From NCBI RefSeq assembly GCF_011455495.1, contig NZ_CP015029.1, positions 248,001 to 312,000 on the forward strand: a stretch of DNA of 64,000 bases. The letters run 5' to 3'. Shown here in pieces: positions 9,992 to 18,567 of this stretch. The notes below the pieces were generated by a model, which saw only the letters and a program-made list of their open reading frames with translations, did not search any database and had not been told where the DNA came from. The stretch comes from Frederiksenia canicola (GTDB lineage: Bacteria > Pseudomonadota > Gammaproteobacteria > Enterobacterales > Pasteurellaceae). A program made the position numbers and the translations under genes. Each line of letters starts with the position of its first letter. The stretch's first letter is position 1.

Positions 9992-10732
9992 ATGCAATTA
10001 TCTAAATTTAGCAAATCATTGCCACTTACACTGAGCTTATCTGCCGCGGTTTTAGTTTCTGGTTGCCAAAACATGGGCGGGCTAAGCATGGGCTCATCAT
10101 CAAATGCTGACCCAATGCTTAACAGCGGCCGCCAAGCAGAGTTTTTTAGTGAGTCAGGGATCAGTGCCTGTGTAACTGGCGGATTAGCTGGAGCAGCGAC
10201 AGGTGCTCTAACGGGGTTAGTCACTGGTGGGGACTCAAAAGCAACTGCGATTGGTGCCGCTGCAGGAGCAGTTGCAGGCTGTGGTATTGGTATGGGAGCC
10301 AACTACTACTTTGAACAACAACGCACCAAATATGCGAATAAAGAAGATCGCTTAAATGCTGAAATTCGAGATGTCAAAGAAACCAATAATGTGGCACGAG
10401 AAACCATCAGTGTGGCAAAAACCGTGTTAAATAAAGATAAACAGACATTGGCTGCCTTAAACAAACAAATTAAAAACAAATCGGTCGAACAAGCTAATGC
10501 CAAGAAAGAACTTGCTCGTGTCGATGCCAACTTAAAAACCTTAAATGAGCGTTTGTCTGTAATGAAGAAAAAACGCGATACCTTTAAAGATGTGGCGGTA
10601 TTAGAAAAACGTGAAGGGGTAAATGTGAAACAGCTTGATGCTCAAATCAACACATTAAATAAACAGATTACTGAACTTGAAAGCTTGATTACCGCAGCCT
10701 CTAAGCAACGTACCGCAATTAAATTAGGATAA
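9992..10732 (+). CDS. Lipoprotein with glycine-zipper segment and coiled coil
   Basis: A lipoprotein signal peptide ends in LVSGC, with the acylated Cys at residue 25. Residues about 57-105 form a Gly/Ala-rich zipper (TGGLAGAATGALTGLVTGG and on), the pattern of glycine-zipper proteins that insert in or span membranes as oligomers. The rest is a long Lys/Glu-rich coiled coil. The gene follows a good AGGAGA site and lies 6 bp before a second, coiled-coil lipoprotein, so the two may form a pair. It is part of the srf-associated cluster. Specific function is unknown. Confidence 0.75.
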   Translation: MQLSKFSKSLPLTLSLSAAVLVSGCQNMGGLSMGSSSNADPMLNSGRQAEFFSESGISACVTGGLAGAATGALTGLVTGGDSKATAIGAAAGAVAGCGIGMGANYYFEQQRTKYANKEDRLNAEIRDVKETNNVARETISVAKTVLNKDKQTLAALNKQIKNKSVEQANAKKELARVDANLKTLNERLSVMKKKRDTFKDVAVLEKREGVNVKQLDAQINTLNKQITELESLITAASKQRTAIKLG

Positions 10733-10738
10733 TGTGTT

Positions 10739-11221
10739 ATGAAATCGATCAAACTCACGCTATTTGCAATTCTTTCGGCTTATCTGACCGCTTGTAGTGC
10801 CACCCCAGAAGAATGCGATCCCACCGTTGAGCTCAGTGTTTTTGGCAAAGCGGCTTGCAGTTTCTCTGGCAGCTACGATAAGCGTATTGAACAGAAAGAA
10901 AAAATTCTGTTAGACGAAAAAGCCACAAGCAAAGAACTCAACAACATTTATAGCCAAATCAAAGCACAACAGAATGCGGTCAATCAATCTGCTGCACAAA
11001 AAAAAGCACAGTTGGCTAAGCTGAATAAATCCGTCAACTCACTGACAGCAGATTTAAAGAAAAAAGCCGCAGGAAAATCAGGCTTGATGAAACAGATCAA
11101 CGAAGTTGAACAGCAGTTGAAAAATGTGAATAACTCCTCTGCCTCTGAAGCAGAAAAACAACTTGAACTGCAAAAATTGCAATCGAAGTTATCTAGTTTA
11201 CAGCAAGCTATTGGTATTTAA
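10739..11221 (+). CDS. Small coiled-coil lipoprotein
   Basis: The 160-residue product has a lipobox LTAC with Cys19; the DNA encoding LTAC is itself an uptake signal (ACCGCTTGT at 10787-10795). The mature part has four more Cys within about 25 residues of the lipid anchor and then a continuous Lys/Gln/Glu-rich coiled coil to the end. It lies 6 bp after the glycine-zipper lipoprotein gene and is followed by a strong hairpin at 11231-11264. I do not recognise a named family; partner of the preceding lipoprotein is an inference. Confidence 0.7.
   Translation: MKSIKLTLFAILSAYLTACSATPEECDPTVELSVFGKAACSFSGSYDKRIEQKEKILLDEKATSKELNNIYSQIKAQQNAVNQSAAQKKAQLAKLNKSVNSLTADLKKKAAGKSGLMKQINEVEQQLKNVNNSSASEAEKQLELQKLQSKLSSLQQAIGI
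10787..10795 (-). other. DNA uptake signal inside a lipobox codon run
   Basis: ACCGCTTGT is the complement of the 9-base Pasteurellaceae uptake signal ACAAGCGGT. In the reading frame the bases CTG ACC GCT TGT give Leu-Thr-Ala-Cys, which is the lipobox of the overlapping gene. It is one of only two perfect copies in the first 12.8 kb; the other is at 4175-4183. Confidence 0.8.
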
Positions 11222-11230
11222 CTTAATTTG

Positions 11231-11268
11231 ATAATATCCGTCATCGCAAGATTGCGGATATTATTTTC
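11231..11268 (+). terminator. Hairpin between lipoprotein and second vWA gene
   Basis: ATAATATCCG (11231-11240) and CGGATATTAT (11255-11264) form a perfect 10-bp stem followed by TTTTC. The U-tract is short, so it may be a partial terminator that lowers expression of the last gene relative to the rest of the cluster. Confidence 0.5.
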
Positions 11269-11283
11269 AGTGAGCACCTATTT

Positions 11284-12762
11284 ATGCAACGACTCGCCCG
11301 TACGCCAATCGAACCTAACCAGCAAAATGCTCTTGCCTTTCTTGCACATTTCGCTGAAATTAAACAACTCTTAGCTAAACATTTGCCACCCAGCACGCTA
11401 AAAGTGTTTGCTGAACCTGTGGTTAAAACGGATGTGGTTGAATGGTATTCTTCTCTCGAGGGACAGCCAGTCAAACTGACAGAAAAACAGCAAGATGAAA
11501 AATTGCTCTCTGCTATTCAAAATAAGTTAACTTCTATTCAGAATTTAGTTTCCGAACTTAAACAGCAAAATGCCATTTCTGCTGAAAAAGCCGCATTAAT
11601 TCAACAACTATTAACGTCTGCTACTCATAACACGAAAGAGATCTATGTCGTCAATGGCGAACCTGTAATTGTTGGCTGGGGATTAGGCAAAGTGGTTGAG
11701 CCACCTCCGCCAGTTATTCCCCCTGTTGCAACTGTGCCTTTCTGGCGTAAACATTTATGGTGTTTATTGCTACTGCCGCTTCTTTTATTGTTACTCGGCT
11801 TTTTGCTCTGGTGGTTCTTGCTCAAAGCAAAACCAGAAGCCACCCCGCCTGTCAAAGAACCCGTGAAACAGGAAGTGGTCAAACAACCAGAACCAGAAAA
11901 AGTGCCAGAACCAGTTAAAATACCAGAGCCGGTAAAAGAACTGGAGCCAGTCAAGGAGATTGAGCCCGAAAAAACGGTAGAAAAAGAAAAGCCAGTGCCA
12001 GTTGAAGAAGTAAAAGTACCTCAGCCAGAGCCTAAAAAAGAAGAAAAGGTCGTTGAGCCACCTAAAAAGCCAGCCCCAATCTGTACAAAATCCATTACGC
12101 CTGAAAAACGGCCACAAATGGTGATGGTTTTTGATAACTCGGCATCGATGCTACTTTCGCTTTCTGAAACAAAAGCCTCTATAGACGCCTTTAACGAACG
12201 TTGGGATACCGTAGGCATTACCCAAGCCGAGCTCGATTATATGCGTCGAGAACCACGCCGACTGACCGTAGCGAAAAGCTCTGCATCTACCATTATTGAT
12301 AAGATCGACAAAAATATTGATATTGGACTCGTTAGCCTAACCTACTGCCCAAGTACTAGCCATGGCTTCTATAGCCCAGGCAAACGAGCGGCCTTAAAAC
12401 AAAAAATCCGCTCAATGTACCCAGACACTACAAGTGATAATGCAGGGACTGCCCTTTATGACGGTTTACAAAAAGCGGCCTCAATGGTGGATGGCAAAAA
12501 CCGTGATGCCTTTATTCTCTTAATTAGTGATGGAGAAGACTCTTGTAATAAAGATCAAAGCGTTTGTAGCTTGGCTAAACAACTCGCTAAGTCCAAACCA
12601 AAACTCAAAATCAATGTGGTAGATATTGGTAATACAAAAGCAGCAAACTGTGCTGCTTCTGCCACTGGCGGGAAAGTCTTCACGGCTCAAAGTAAACAGC
12701 AAGTGAGCAATATGATCAACCGTGCAATTCAACCAATGATTGAAAAAGAAGAGTGTAAATAG
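11284..12762 (+). CDS. Membrane-anchored von Willebrand factor A protein
   Basis: The 492 residues comprise a helical cytoplasmic domain (1-150), one strong membrane helix (about 157-182, Leu-rich with the WWF end), a long Pro/Glu/Lys linker (about 185-265) that could cross the periplasm, and a C-terminal vWA domain. The metal-site motif is perfect (DNSAS), with ISDGEDS later, and Cys pairs suggest disulfides. So the vWA domain probably faces the periplasm on a stalk. Ribosome site is weak. It is the last gene of the srf-associated cluster, followed by a strong terminator. With the secreted vWA gene at 4510 the cluster encodes two vWA modules. Confidence 0.8.
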   Translation: MQRLARTPIEPNQQNALAFLAHFAEIKQLLAKHLPPSTLKVFAEPVVKTDVVEWYSSLEGQPVKLTEKQQDEKLLSAIQNKLTSIQNLVSELKQQNAISAEKAALIQQLLTSATHNTKEIYVVNGEPVIVGWGLGKVVEPPPPVIPPVATVPFWRKHLWCLLLLPLLLLLLGFLLWWFLLKAKPEATPPVKEPVKQEVVKQPEPEKVPEPVKIPEPVKELEPVKEIEPEKTVEKEKPVPVEEVKVPQPEPKKEEKVVEPPKKPAPICTKSITPEKRPQMVMVFDNSASMLLSLSETKASIDAFNERWDTVGITQAELDYMRREPRRLTVAKSSASTIIDKIDKNIDIGLVSLTYCPSTSHGFYSPGKRAALKQKIRSMYPDTTSDNAGTALYDGLQKAASMVDGKNRDAFILLISDGEDSCNKDQSVCSLAKQLAKSKPKLKINVVDIGNTKAANCAASATGGKVFTAQSKQQVSNMINRAIQPMIEKEECK

Positions 12763-12766
12763 CCTT

Positions 12767-12803
12767 AAAGCCCTTTAAGCATGATCTTTAAAGGGCTTTT
12801 TAT
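12767..12803 (+). terminator. Rho-independent terminator of the srf-associated cluster
   Basis: AAAGCCCTTTAA pairs with TTTAAAGGGCTTT around an 8-base loop, followed by a T-rich tail. It lies 5 bp after the vWA stop and before prlC. Confidence 0.85.
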
Positions 12804-12921
12804 TATCTTAAACATCAATTGCAGATTAAAACACCAGCTAACCAATAGATTTTACTTCTCATTTGAGAATTTTTACGTCATATTTATTAACAATTCAATA
12901 ACAAATGCAAGGGAGAAAATA

Positions 12922-15069
12922 ATGCAAAGACGCCGTTTTATTCAGTTAAGTGCCTTAGGATTGGCAGGTTTACACTTTCCTCGTTTTGTATTTGGCGGCG
13001 AGCAGAAACCGCTGGTACTGCCTGAAAGCCTTAAACACAACCCTCTTCTCGATTTTTCGGGTTTACCGAAATTTTCCCAGTTCAAACCTGAATTTGTTAA
13101 ACCCGCTATTGATTTTCTACTGCAACAATGCCGTGAGGTGACGACTCAAGTTACTAAGCAAGACACAATCACTTGGGACAATTTCTACTTACCGCTTGCC
13201 GATATTAACGATAAATTAGAACGGGCGTGGTCGGTGGTAAGCCATTTAAAGTCGGTTAAAAACAGCGATGTGCTACGTAACGCCTACGATCTTTCCCGTA
13301 AAGATCTAACCGAATACAGCACTTGGGTTGGACAGAACCCTGATCTCTACCAAGCCTATAAGAAACTCAAAGAAAGTGCTGAATTTGCTACCTTCTCAGT
13401 TGCACAACAAAAAGCGATTGACGATGCCTTGTTAGATTTCAAACTTTCAGGCATTGCTTTACCACCAGAAGAACAGAAAAAATATGCGGATCTGAAAAAA
13501 CGATTGTCTGATCTCAGCACGAAATTTAGCAATAACGTGCTTGATGCCAATATGGGCTGGAGCAAAACCATCACCGATGTCAATCAGCTCAACGGCTTGA
13601 GTGAACGAGCGTTGGCAGCAGCGAAAGAGTCGGCGAAAAGCAAAAACCAAGAAGGCTACCGCTTCACCTTGGACTATCCAAGCTATTCAGCAGTGATCAC
13701 TTACTGCGAAAATCGTGAATTACGCGAAGAAATATACCGAGCCAGCAACACAAAAGCCTCGGATCAAGGTCCAAATGCAGGTAAATGGGATAACACGCCA
13801 GTGATTGATGAGTTGCTCAAATTACGCCTCGAACTCGCCACCTTGCTCGGCTTTAAAACCTACGCCGACTATTCTCTCGCCACCAAAATGGCAGAAAATC
13901 CCGAACAAGTCATCGACTTCTTAAATGGCTTGGTTACCAAAGCCAAACCACAGGCGGAAAAAGAGTTTGCAGAGCTTAAAGCCTATGCAAAACAAACCTT
14001 TAACGTGGACGATTTACAGCCTTGGGACGTGGCGTTCTACAGCGAAAAACAAAAACAAGCCCTTTACGCCATAAGCGATGAAGCCCTTCGCCCATATTTC
14101 CCTGAAGAAAAAGCGATTGCAGGCTTGTTCGAACTCACCAAGCGGTTGTTTAACATTCACATTAAGCCAAAAGAAGGCGTAGACGTGTGGGATCCAACGG
14201 TTAAGTATTACGAATTATTTGACGAATCTGACCGCTTGATCGCCGGTTTCTACCTTGATCTCTACGCCCGTGAACACAAACGTGGTGGGGCATGGATGAG
14301 CGATTGTATCGGTCGCCGCAAACTCGCTGACGGTACGATCCAAATTCCTGTTGCGTTTCTCACCTGTAACTTCGCCAAACCTGTTGAAGGTAAACCATCA
14401 CTGCTGCTACACGATGAAGTCGTAACAATGTTCCACGAATTTGGACACGGTTTGCACCATATGCTTACCCGCATTGATGTGCCAAGTGTGGCGGGGATTA
14501 ACGGTGTGCCATGGGATGCCGTGGAATTTCCAAGCCAAACCCTTGAAAACTGGTGTTGGGAGAAAGAACCCCTCGCCTTTATTTCAGGTCACTATGAAAC
14601 GGGCGAACCGCTGCCACAAGGCTTGCTAGATAAAGTGTTGGAAGCGAAAAACTACCAAGCGGCACTGTTTATGGTGCGTCAGCTCGAATTCGGCTTATTC
14701 GATTTCCGCTTGAATTATGAATACCAGCCAAACCAAGCCAACTATGTGCTGAATATGCTCAAAGACGTACAGAGCAAAGTTGCCGCGATTCCTTCGCCTG
14801 AATGGGCACGTCGCCCGCACTCCTTCACCCATATTTTCTCGGGGGGCTATGCGGCAGGCTATTACAGCTATATGTGGGCAGATGTGTTAGCCGCTGATGC
14901 GTTCTCGCTGTTTGAAGAAAAAGGCATTTTGAATGCCGAAGTGGGTAAAGCGTTCTTAGATAACATTTTGTCTCAAGGTGGCTCCCGTCCACCAATGGAA
15001 TTATTCGAAAAATTCCGCGGACGTAAACCAAAATTGGATGCGTTGTTAAAACAACGTGGGATTCTATAA
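12922..15069 (+). CDS. prlC: Oligopeptidase A-type M3 metallopeptidase with a Tat-like leader
   Basis: The start is the ATG at 12922, with GGGAG six bases upstream. The 715-residue protein follows E. coli oligopeptidase A closely from residue 40 (NPLL) to the end, with the zinc motif HEFGH in MFHEFGHGLHH. The first 37 residues are extra: MQRRRFIQLSALGLAGLHF has the twin-arginine pattern RRxFI followed by a hydrophobic stretch, as in Tat signals. No other good start lies between this ATG and the conserved part. The family normally acts in the cytoplasm, degrading oligopeptides and cleaved signal peptides; this leader predicts a periplasmic or envelope location. It is monocistronic between two terminators. 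Confidence 0.9.
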   Translation: MQRRRFIQLSALGLAGLHFPRFVFGGEQKPLVLPESLKHNPLLDFSGLPKFSQFKPEFVKPAIDFLLQQCREVTTQVTKQDTITWDNFYLPLADINDKLERAWSVVSHLKSVKNSDVLRNAYDLSRKDLTEYSTWVGQNPDLYQAYKKLKESAEFATFSVAQQKAIDDALLDFKLSGIALPPEEQKKYADLKKRLSDLSTKFSNNVLDANMGWSKTITDVNQLNGLSERALAAAKESAKSKNQEGYRFTLDYPSYSAVITYCENRELREEIYRASNTKASDQGPNAGKWDNTPVIDELLKLRLELATLLGFKTYADYSLATKMAENPEQVIDFLNGLVTKAKPQAEKEFAELKAYAKQTFNVDDLQPWDVAFYSEKQKQALYAISDEALRPYFPEEKAIAGLFELTKRLFNIHIKPKEGVDVWDPTVKYYELFDESDRLIAGFYLDLYAREHKRGGAWMSDCIGRRKLADGTIQIPVAFLTCNFAKPVEGKPSLLLHDEVVTMFHEFGHGLHHMLTRIDVPSVAGINGVPWDAVEFPSQTLENWCWEKEPLAFISGHYETGEPLPQGLLDKVLEAKNYQAALFMVRQLEFGLFDFRLNYEYQPNQANYVLNMLKDVQSKVAAIPSPEWARRPHSFTHIFSGGYAAGYYSYMWADVLAADAFSLFEEKGILNAEVGKAFLDNILSQGGSRPPMELFEKFRGRKPKLDALLKQRGIL

Positions 15070-15079
15070 GGTGTAAACT

Positions 15080-15126
15080 ACAAGCGGTCAGATCCGCAAA
15101 ACGTTTTGCAAATCTGACCGTTTGTT
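15080..15126. terminator. Bidirectional terminator built from an uptake-signal pair
   Basis: ACAAGCGGTCAGAT (15080-15093) pairs with ATCTGACCGTTTGT (15112-15125) around an 18-base loop. It sits between the convergent prlC and ftsX genes. Confidence 0.75.
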
Positions 15127-15133
15127 AGATTTT

Positions 15134-16057
15134 TTAATACTTCGCCCCAATCTTCTGAATATGGCGGTTGGTGGCGATTTTAGCAGAGAGCCAGCCGAGG
15201 AAGATACTTAGGACAATAATCAGCAAAATTTCGCTGAAATCAAAGCCGTGGACTTCAAAACTGACCGTAAACATATCCGCCACATAACGAACCACACTAG
15301 TAAAATAGCTGATAGTCGCAAGGCTGAATAACATTGCCAATAGGCTGCCGAGTAAGCCGTAAATCATTCCGGTATAAATAAACGGACGTGAAATGAAATG
15401 GTCCGTTGCCCCAAGCAATTGCATTACTTCAATCGACGCACGGCTGTTCGATACGTCAGAGCGTACACTGTTACCGATCACCAAAAACACTGCCACAAAC
15501 ATCAATAACGTACAAGTAATTGCGACACGAGCAATGAGCTGAGTCAAGGCGGTGAGCTTTTCGAGCCAGCCATTATCTAAACGAACTTCTTGCACCCCTT
15601 TGATTTTTTGCAAACCGTCTCGAAAGGCAATCATATTTTCTGGCGACGTAAAATTTTTCTTTGGTTTCAACACGACCACTGCAGGCAATGGATTGTCGTC
15701 CAAAATATCTAACGCATCGCCAAAGCCCGACCACGAACGGAACTCATCCAAACTTTGCTGACGAGAAATATAGTTTAGGCTTTCGATTTTATCGGTATCA
15801 AAATGGCGAATGTGGTTCACCACGCCTTCAACATCTTTTTCCGCTAAATTTTTGTGCAGATAGACCGTCAACTCAGGCTCAGGATAAAACTCCGCAGCAG
15901 CTTGGCTGGTGTTTTTCCACAACAAATAACTGACCGTGGGAATAGTCAGTGAGGCAGCAATCACCAACACCGTTAAAAAAGTGCCGAACTTCCGCTTAAT
16001 CAAATCTTGCCACACGGAACGCAAAATGTAGCGAGTTTGTGTCTGTAAATTTACCAT
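15134..16057 (-). CDS. ftsX: Cell division protein FtsX
   Basis: The 307-residue protein has the FtsX layout: one helix near the N-terminus, an extracytoplasmic domain (about 55-160) and three C-terminal membrane helices. With FtsE it forms an ABC-type complex at the divisome that controls septal peptidoglycan hydrolases through periplasmic activators. It is the last gene of the ftsY-ftsE-ftsX operon; ftsE stops 3 bp upstream. Gene order is standard for gammaproteobacteria. rpoH, which follows ftsX in E. coli, is not here. Confidence 0.93.
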   Translation of the reverse strand: MVNLQTQTRYILRSVWQDLIKRKFGTFLTVLVIAASLTIPTVSYLLWKNTSQAAAEFYPEPELTVYLHKNLAEKDVEGVVNHIRHFDTDKIESLNYISRQQSLDEFRSWSGFGDALDILDDNPLPAVVVLKPKKNFTSPENMIAFRDGLQKIKGVQEVRLDNGWLEKLTALTQLIARVAITCTLLMFVAVFLVIGNSVRSDVSNSRASIEVMQLLGATDHFISRPFIYTGMIYGLLGSLLAMLFSLATISYFTSVVRYVADMFTVSFEVHGFDFSEILLIIVLSIFLGWLSAKIATNRHIQKIGAKY

Positions 16058-16060
16058 TTT

Positions 16061-16714
16061 TTACCCCTTCAAATGCCCTTCTTCCAACACTAAACAGCGT
16101 TTCGGGCGTTGGGCAATAATTTGCGTATCGTGCGTGGCAATCAGCACCGTAGTGCCCGCTTTGTTAAATTCTTCAAATAAACGGAAAATTTCAAAGGACA
16201 ATTTGTCATCCAAGTTCCCCGTAGGCTCATCGGCAAGCAACAGTTGTGGACGATGCACAATCGCACGAGCAATATCAACGCGTTGTTGCTCACCACCCGA
16301 AAGATGAAGCGGTAAGAAATTCGCTTTATTTTGCAAACCAACCCGCTCCAACGCTAAGCGAGCTTCACGTTCCACAATCTCTTTCGGTTGTCCCATAATA
16401 ATGAGCGGTAATGCCACGTTGTCAAAAATTGATCGGTCGGTCAGCAAACTGTAATTTTGATGCACCATGCCGATTTGGCGGCGTAAAAATGGTAGCTCGT
16501 GCTCCGCAAGGCGAGTGATGTCGTGTCCGTTAAACACCACTTGTCCGCCGTTAGCTCGCTCAATGCCCATAATCAGTTTGAGCAAGGTGGTTTTACCCGC
16601 CCCCGAATGCCCCGTGATATACGCCATTTCGCCTTTGGCAAGCTCAAAGCTGATGCCCTGCAATGCGGGCCGGCCACCTTTATAGGCCTTGCTTACGTTA
16701 GAAAATTTAATCAT
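16061..16714 (-). CDS. ftsE: Cell division ATP-binding protein FtsE
   Basis: The 217-residue ABC ATPase has Walker A GHSGAGKTT, signature LSGGEQQRVDIARA, Walker B LLLADEPTGNLDD and the H-loop ATHD. It powers the FtsEX complex at the division site. The start overlaps the ftsY stop (ATGA), so it is translationally coupled to ftsY, and it is followed after 3 bp by ftsX. Confidence 0.95.
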   Translation of the reverse strand: MIKFSNVSKAYKGGRPALQGISFELAKGEMAYITGHSGAGKTTLLKLIMGIERANGGQVVFNGHDITRLAEHELPFLRRQIGMVHQNYSLLTDRSIFDNVALPLIIMGQPKEIVEREARLALERVGLQNKANFLPLHLSGGEQQRVDIARAIVHRPQLLLADEPTGNLDDKLSFEIFRLFEEFNKAGTTVLIATHDTQIIAQRPKRCLVLEEGHLKG

Positions 16715-18471
16715 TTTTCGTCCTCATGGGTGAACAATGCCTCAATAAATTCATCAGCATTGAATGGGCGTAAATCGTCGATTTTTTCACCCACACCGAT
16801 ATAGCGGATCGGAATATTGAACTGATCGGCAATCGCAAAAATTACCCCACCTTTTGCCGTGCCATCTAATTTAGTGAGTGTAATGCCAGTTAGCCCAACG
16901 GCTTCATTGAATAATTTCGCTTGGCTGATTGCATTTTGCCCCGTGCCTGCATCCAATGTGAGCATAATTTCGTGCGGGGCCGTTTCATCATATTTTTTCA
17001 TCACTCGCACAATTTTCTTCAGCTCATCCATTAAATTATTTTTGTTTTGCAAACGTCCTGCGGTATCAGCGATCAATACATCGATCCCTTTCGCTGCTGC
17101 CGATTGCATCGCATCGAAAATCACCGATGCCGAGTCTGAACCCGTGGCTTGTGCCACCACTGGAATGTTGTTGCGTTCCCCCCACACTTGCAGTTGTTCG
17201 ACCGCCGCCGCACGGAAAGTATCCCCCGCCGCTAACATCACCGATTTACCTTCCGTTTGGAATTTTCGTGCCAATTTACCAATGGTAGTGGTTTTGCCGA
17301 CACCATTCACACCGACCATTAAAATCACATACGGTTTTTTGTCGCTTAATTCCAACGGTTTAGCCACGGGTTTTAGCACCTCCGCTAATTCCACTTTGAG
17401 TTGCTGATAGAGCAATTCCGCCTCTCGCAGCTGCTGTTTGCTGGCGTGTTGGGTAAGATTGTTGATAATTTTAGTGGTAGTCGGCATCCCCAAATCCGCC
17501 ACAAGCAGCTGTTCTTCTAGCTCTTCAAACAGATCATCATCAATTTTTTTGCCACGGAAGAAATTGCGGAAACCAGAACCGATATTCTGTTTCGTTTTGA
17601 TTAACCCTTTGATTAGACGGCTAAAAAATCCGCCTTCGCTCGCTGGTTTTTCTTGATAATGATCTGTTGGCTCAGCGGCTGAGTCATTCAGCTCATCAAT
17701 TAGTTCTTGCTCAACGGTTTCAGCGGGATCGACCACGTGGCTCGCCATTTCTTCCACGGATTCAACCGCTTGTTCAACAGCTTCTTCAACGTCGATTTCC
17801 GCTTGCTGGATTTCTTCCACCACATTTTGCGTCATCGCTTTGGCTGGATCGGTAACATGAACCGCCATTTCTTCAACGGATTCAACGGCTTGTTCGACGA
17901 CTTCTTCAACATCAATTTCCGCTTGCTGGATTTCTTCCACCACATTTTGCGTCATCGCTTTGGCGGGATCGGTAACATGAACCGCCATTTCTTCAACGGA
18001 TTCAACCGCTTGTTCGACGGCTTCCTCAACGTCGATTTCCGCTTGCTGGATTTCTTCCACCACATTTTGCGTCATTGCCTTGGCAGGATCGGTAACATGA
18101 ACCGCCATTTCTTCAACGGATTCAACCGCTTGTTCGACAGCTTCTTCAACCACATCCTCAATCTGCTCCACTTTGTCTTCCACTCGTTCAGCAAATTGTT
18201 CCCATTTTTCTCCAGCTTGCTCAATAGTCTCTTCAACCTGCTCTTTGAGCTGCTCGACTTTGTCTTCCAGCACATCAATCACCGCATCAACTTTCTCTTC
18301 GAGAGAATCAGCCGACGTTTTAGTCTCACAAGCGGTTACTTTCTCCGAATTTTTTGCAAAATTTTCTTCGGAACGGACCGCTTGCGATTCATCTTTTTTG
18401 GCTTCTGTCTCATCTTTTTTGCCAAAACCTAACCACGACCAAAACCCTTTTTTCTTTTTCTCGTCTGCCAT
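16711..18471 (-). CDS. ftsY: Signal recognition particle receptor FtsY with tandem-repeat N-domain
   Basis: I set the start at 18471 (MADEKKKKGFWSW) because GGGAGA lies about 8 bases upstream; a longer frame to 18501 lacks a ribosome site. The C-terminal NG domain is complete: GVNGVGKTTT, DTAGR and TKLDGTAKGG. FtsY is the membrane receptor for SRP-ribosome complexes. The acidic N-terminal domain is expanded by a 40-residue repeat (EEAVEQAVESVEEMAVHVTD...) that is nearly identical at DNA level in 120-bp units, so the protein is 586 residues against about 500 in E. coli. The terminal KKKKGFWSWLGF segment fits membrane binding. First gene of ftsY-ftsE-ftsX. Confidence 0.95.
   Translation of the reverse strand: MADEKKKKGFWSWLGFGKKDETEAKKDESQAVRSEENFAKNSEKVTACETKTSADSLEEKVDAVIDVLEDKVEQLKEQVEETIEQAGEKWEQFAERVEDKVEQIEDVVEEAVEQAVESVEEMAVHVTDPAKAMTQNVVEEIQQAEIDVEEAVEQAVESVEEMAVHVTDPAKAMTQNVVEEIQQAEIDVEEVVEQAVESVEEMAVHVTDPAKAMTQNVVEEIQQAEIDVEEAVEQAVESVEEMASHVVDPAETVEQELIDELNDSAAEPTDHYQEKPASEGGFFSRLIKGLIKTKQNIGSGFRNFFRGKKIDDDLFEELEEQLLVADLGMPTTTKIINNLTQHASKQQLREAELLYQQLKVELAEVLKPVAKPLELSDKKPYVILMVGVNGVGKTTTIGKLARKFQTEGKSVMLAAGDTFRAAAVEQLQVWGERNNIPVVAQATGSDSASVIFDAMQSAAAKGIDVLIADTAGRLQNKNNLMDELKKIVRVMKKYDETAPHEIMLTLDAGTGQNAISQAKLFNEAVGLTGITLTKLDGTAKGGVIFAIADQFNIPIRYIGVGEKIDDLRPFNADEFIEALFTHEDEK
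17726..18152 (-). repeat. 120-bp in-frame tandem repeat in ftsY
   Basis: Three full units begin at 17747, 17867 and 17987, with a partial fourth from 18107 and a degraded edge before 17747. Units differ by only a few bases. The unit is 40 codons, so copy changes keep the frame. Confidence 0.9.
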
Positions 18472-18567
18472 TTTTGCATTCTCCCAAATTAAAAAATCCA
18501 TTTTTGTCGAAAATAGACTACACTTGTTCTAGTCTATCATTTTTAACAAATTTTTTTGCTATAACGT

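Noticed and set aside
9992-11221. Phage or bacteriocin lysis cassette from two lipoproteins
   Set aside because: No holin-like or endolysin-like gene nearby; both fit as parts of the srf-associated cluster.
17707-18432. 241-residue plus-strand frame opposite ftsY with four similar repeats
   Set aside because: It is the mirror of the ftsY tandem repeat; ftsY is the conserved coding strand.
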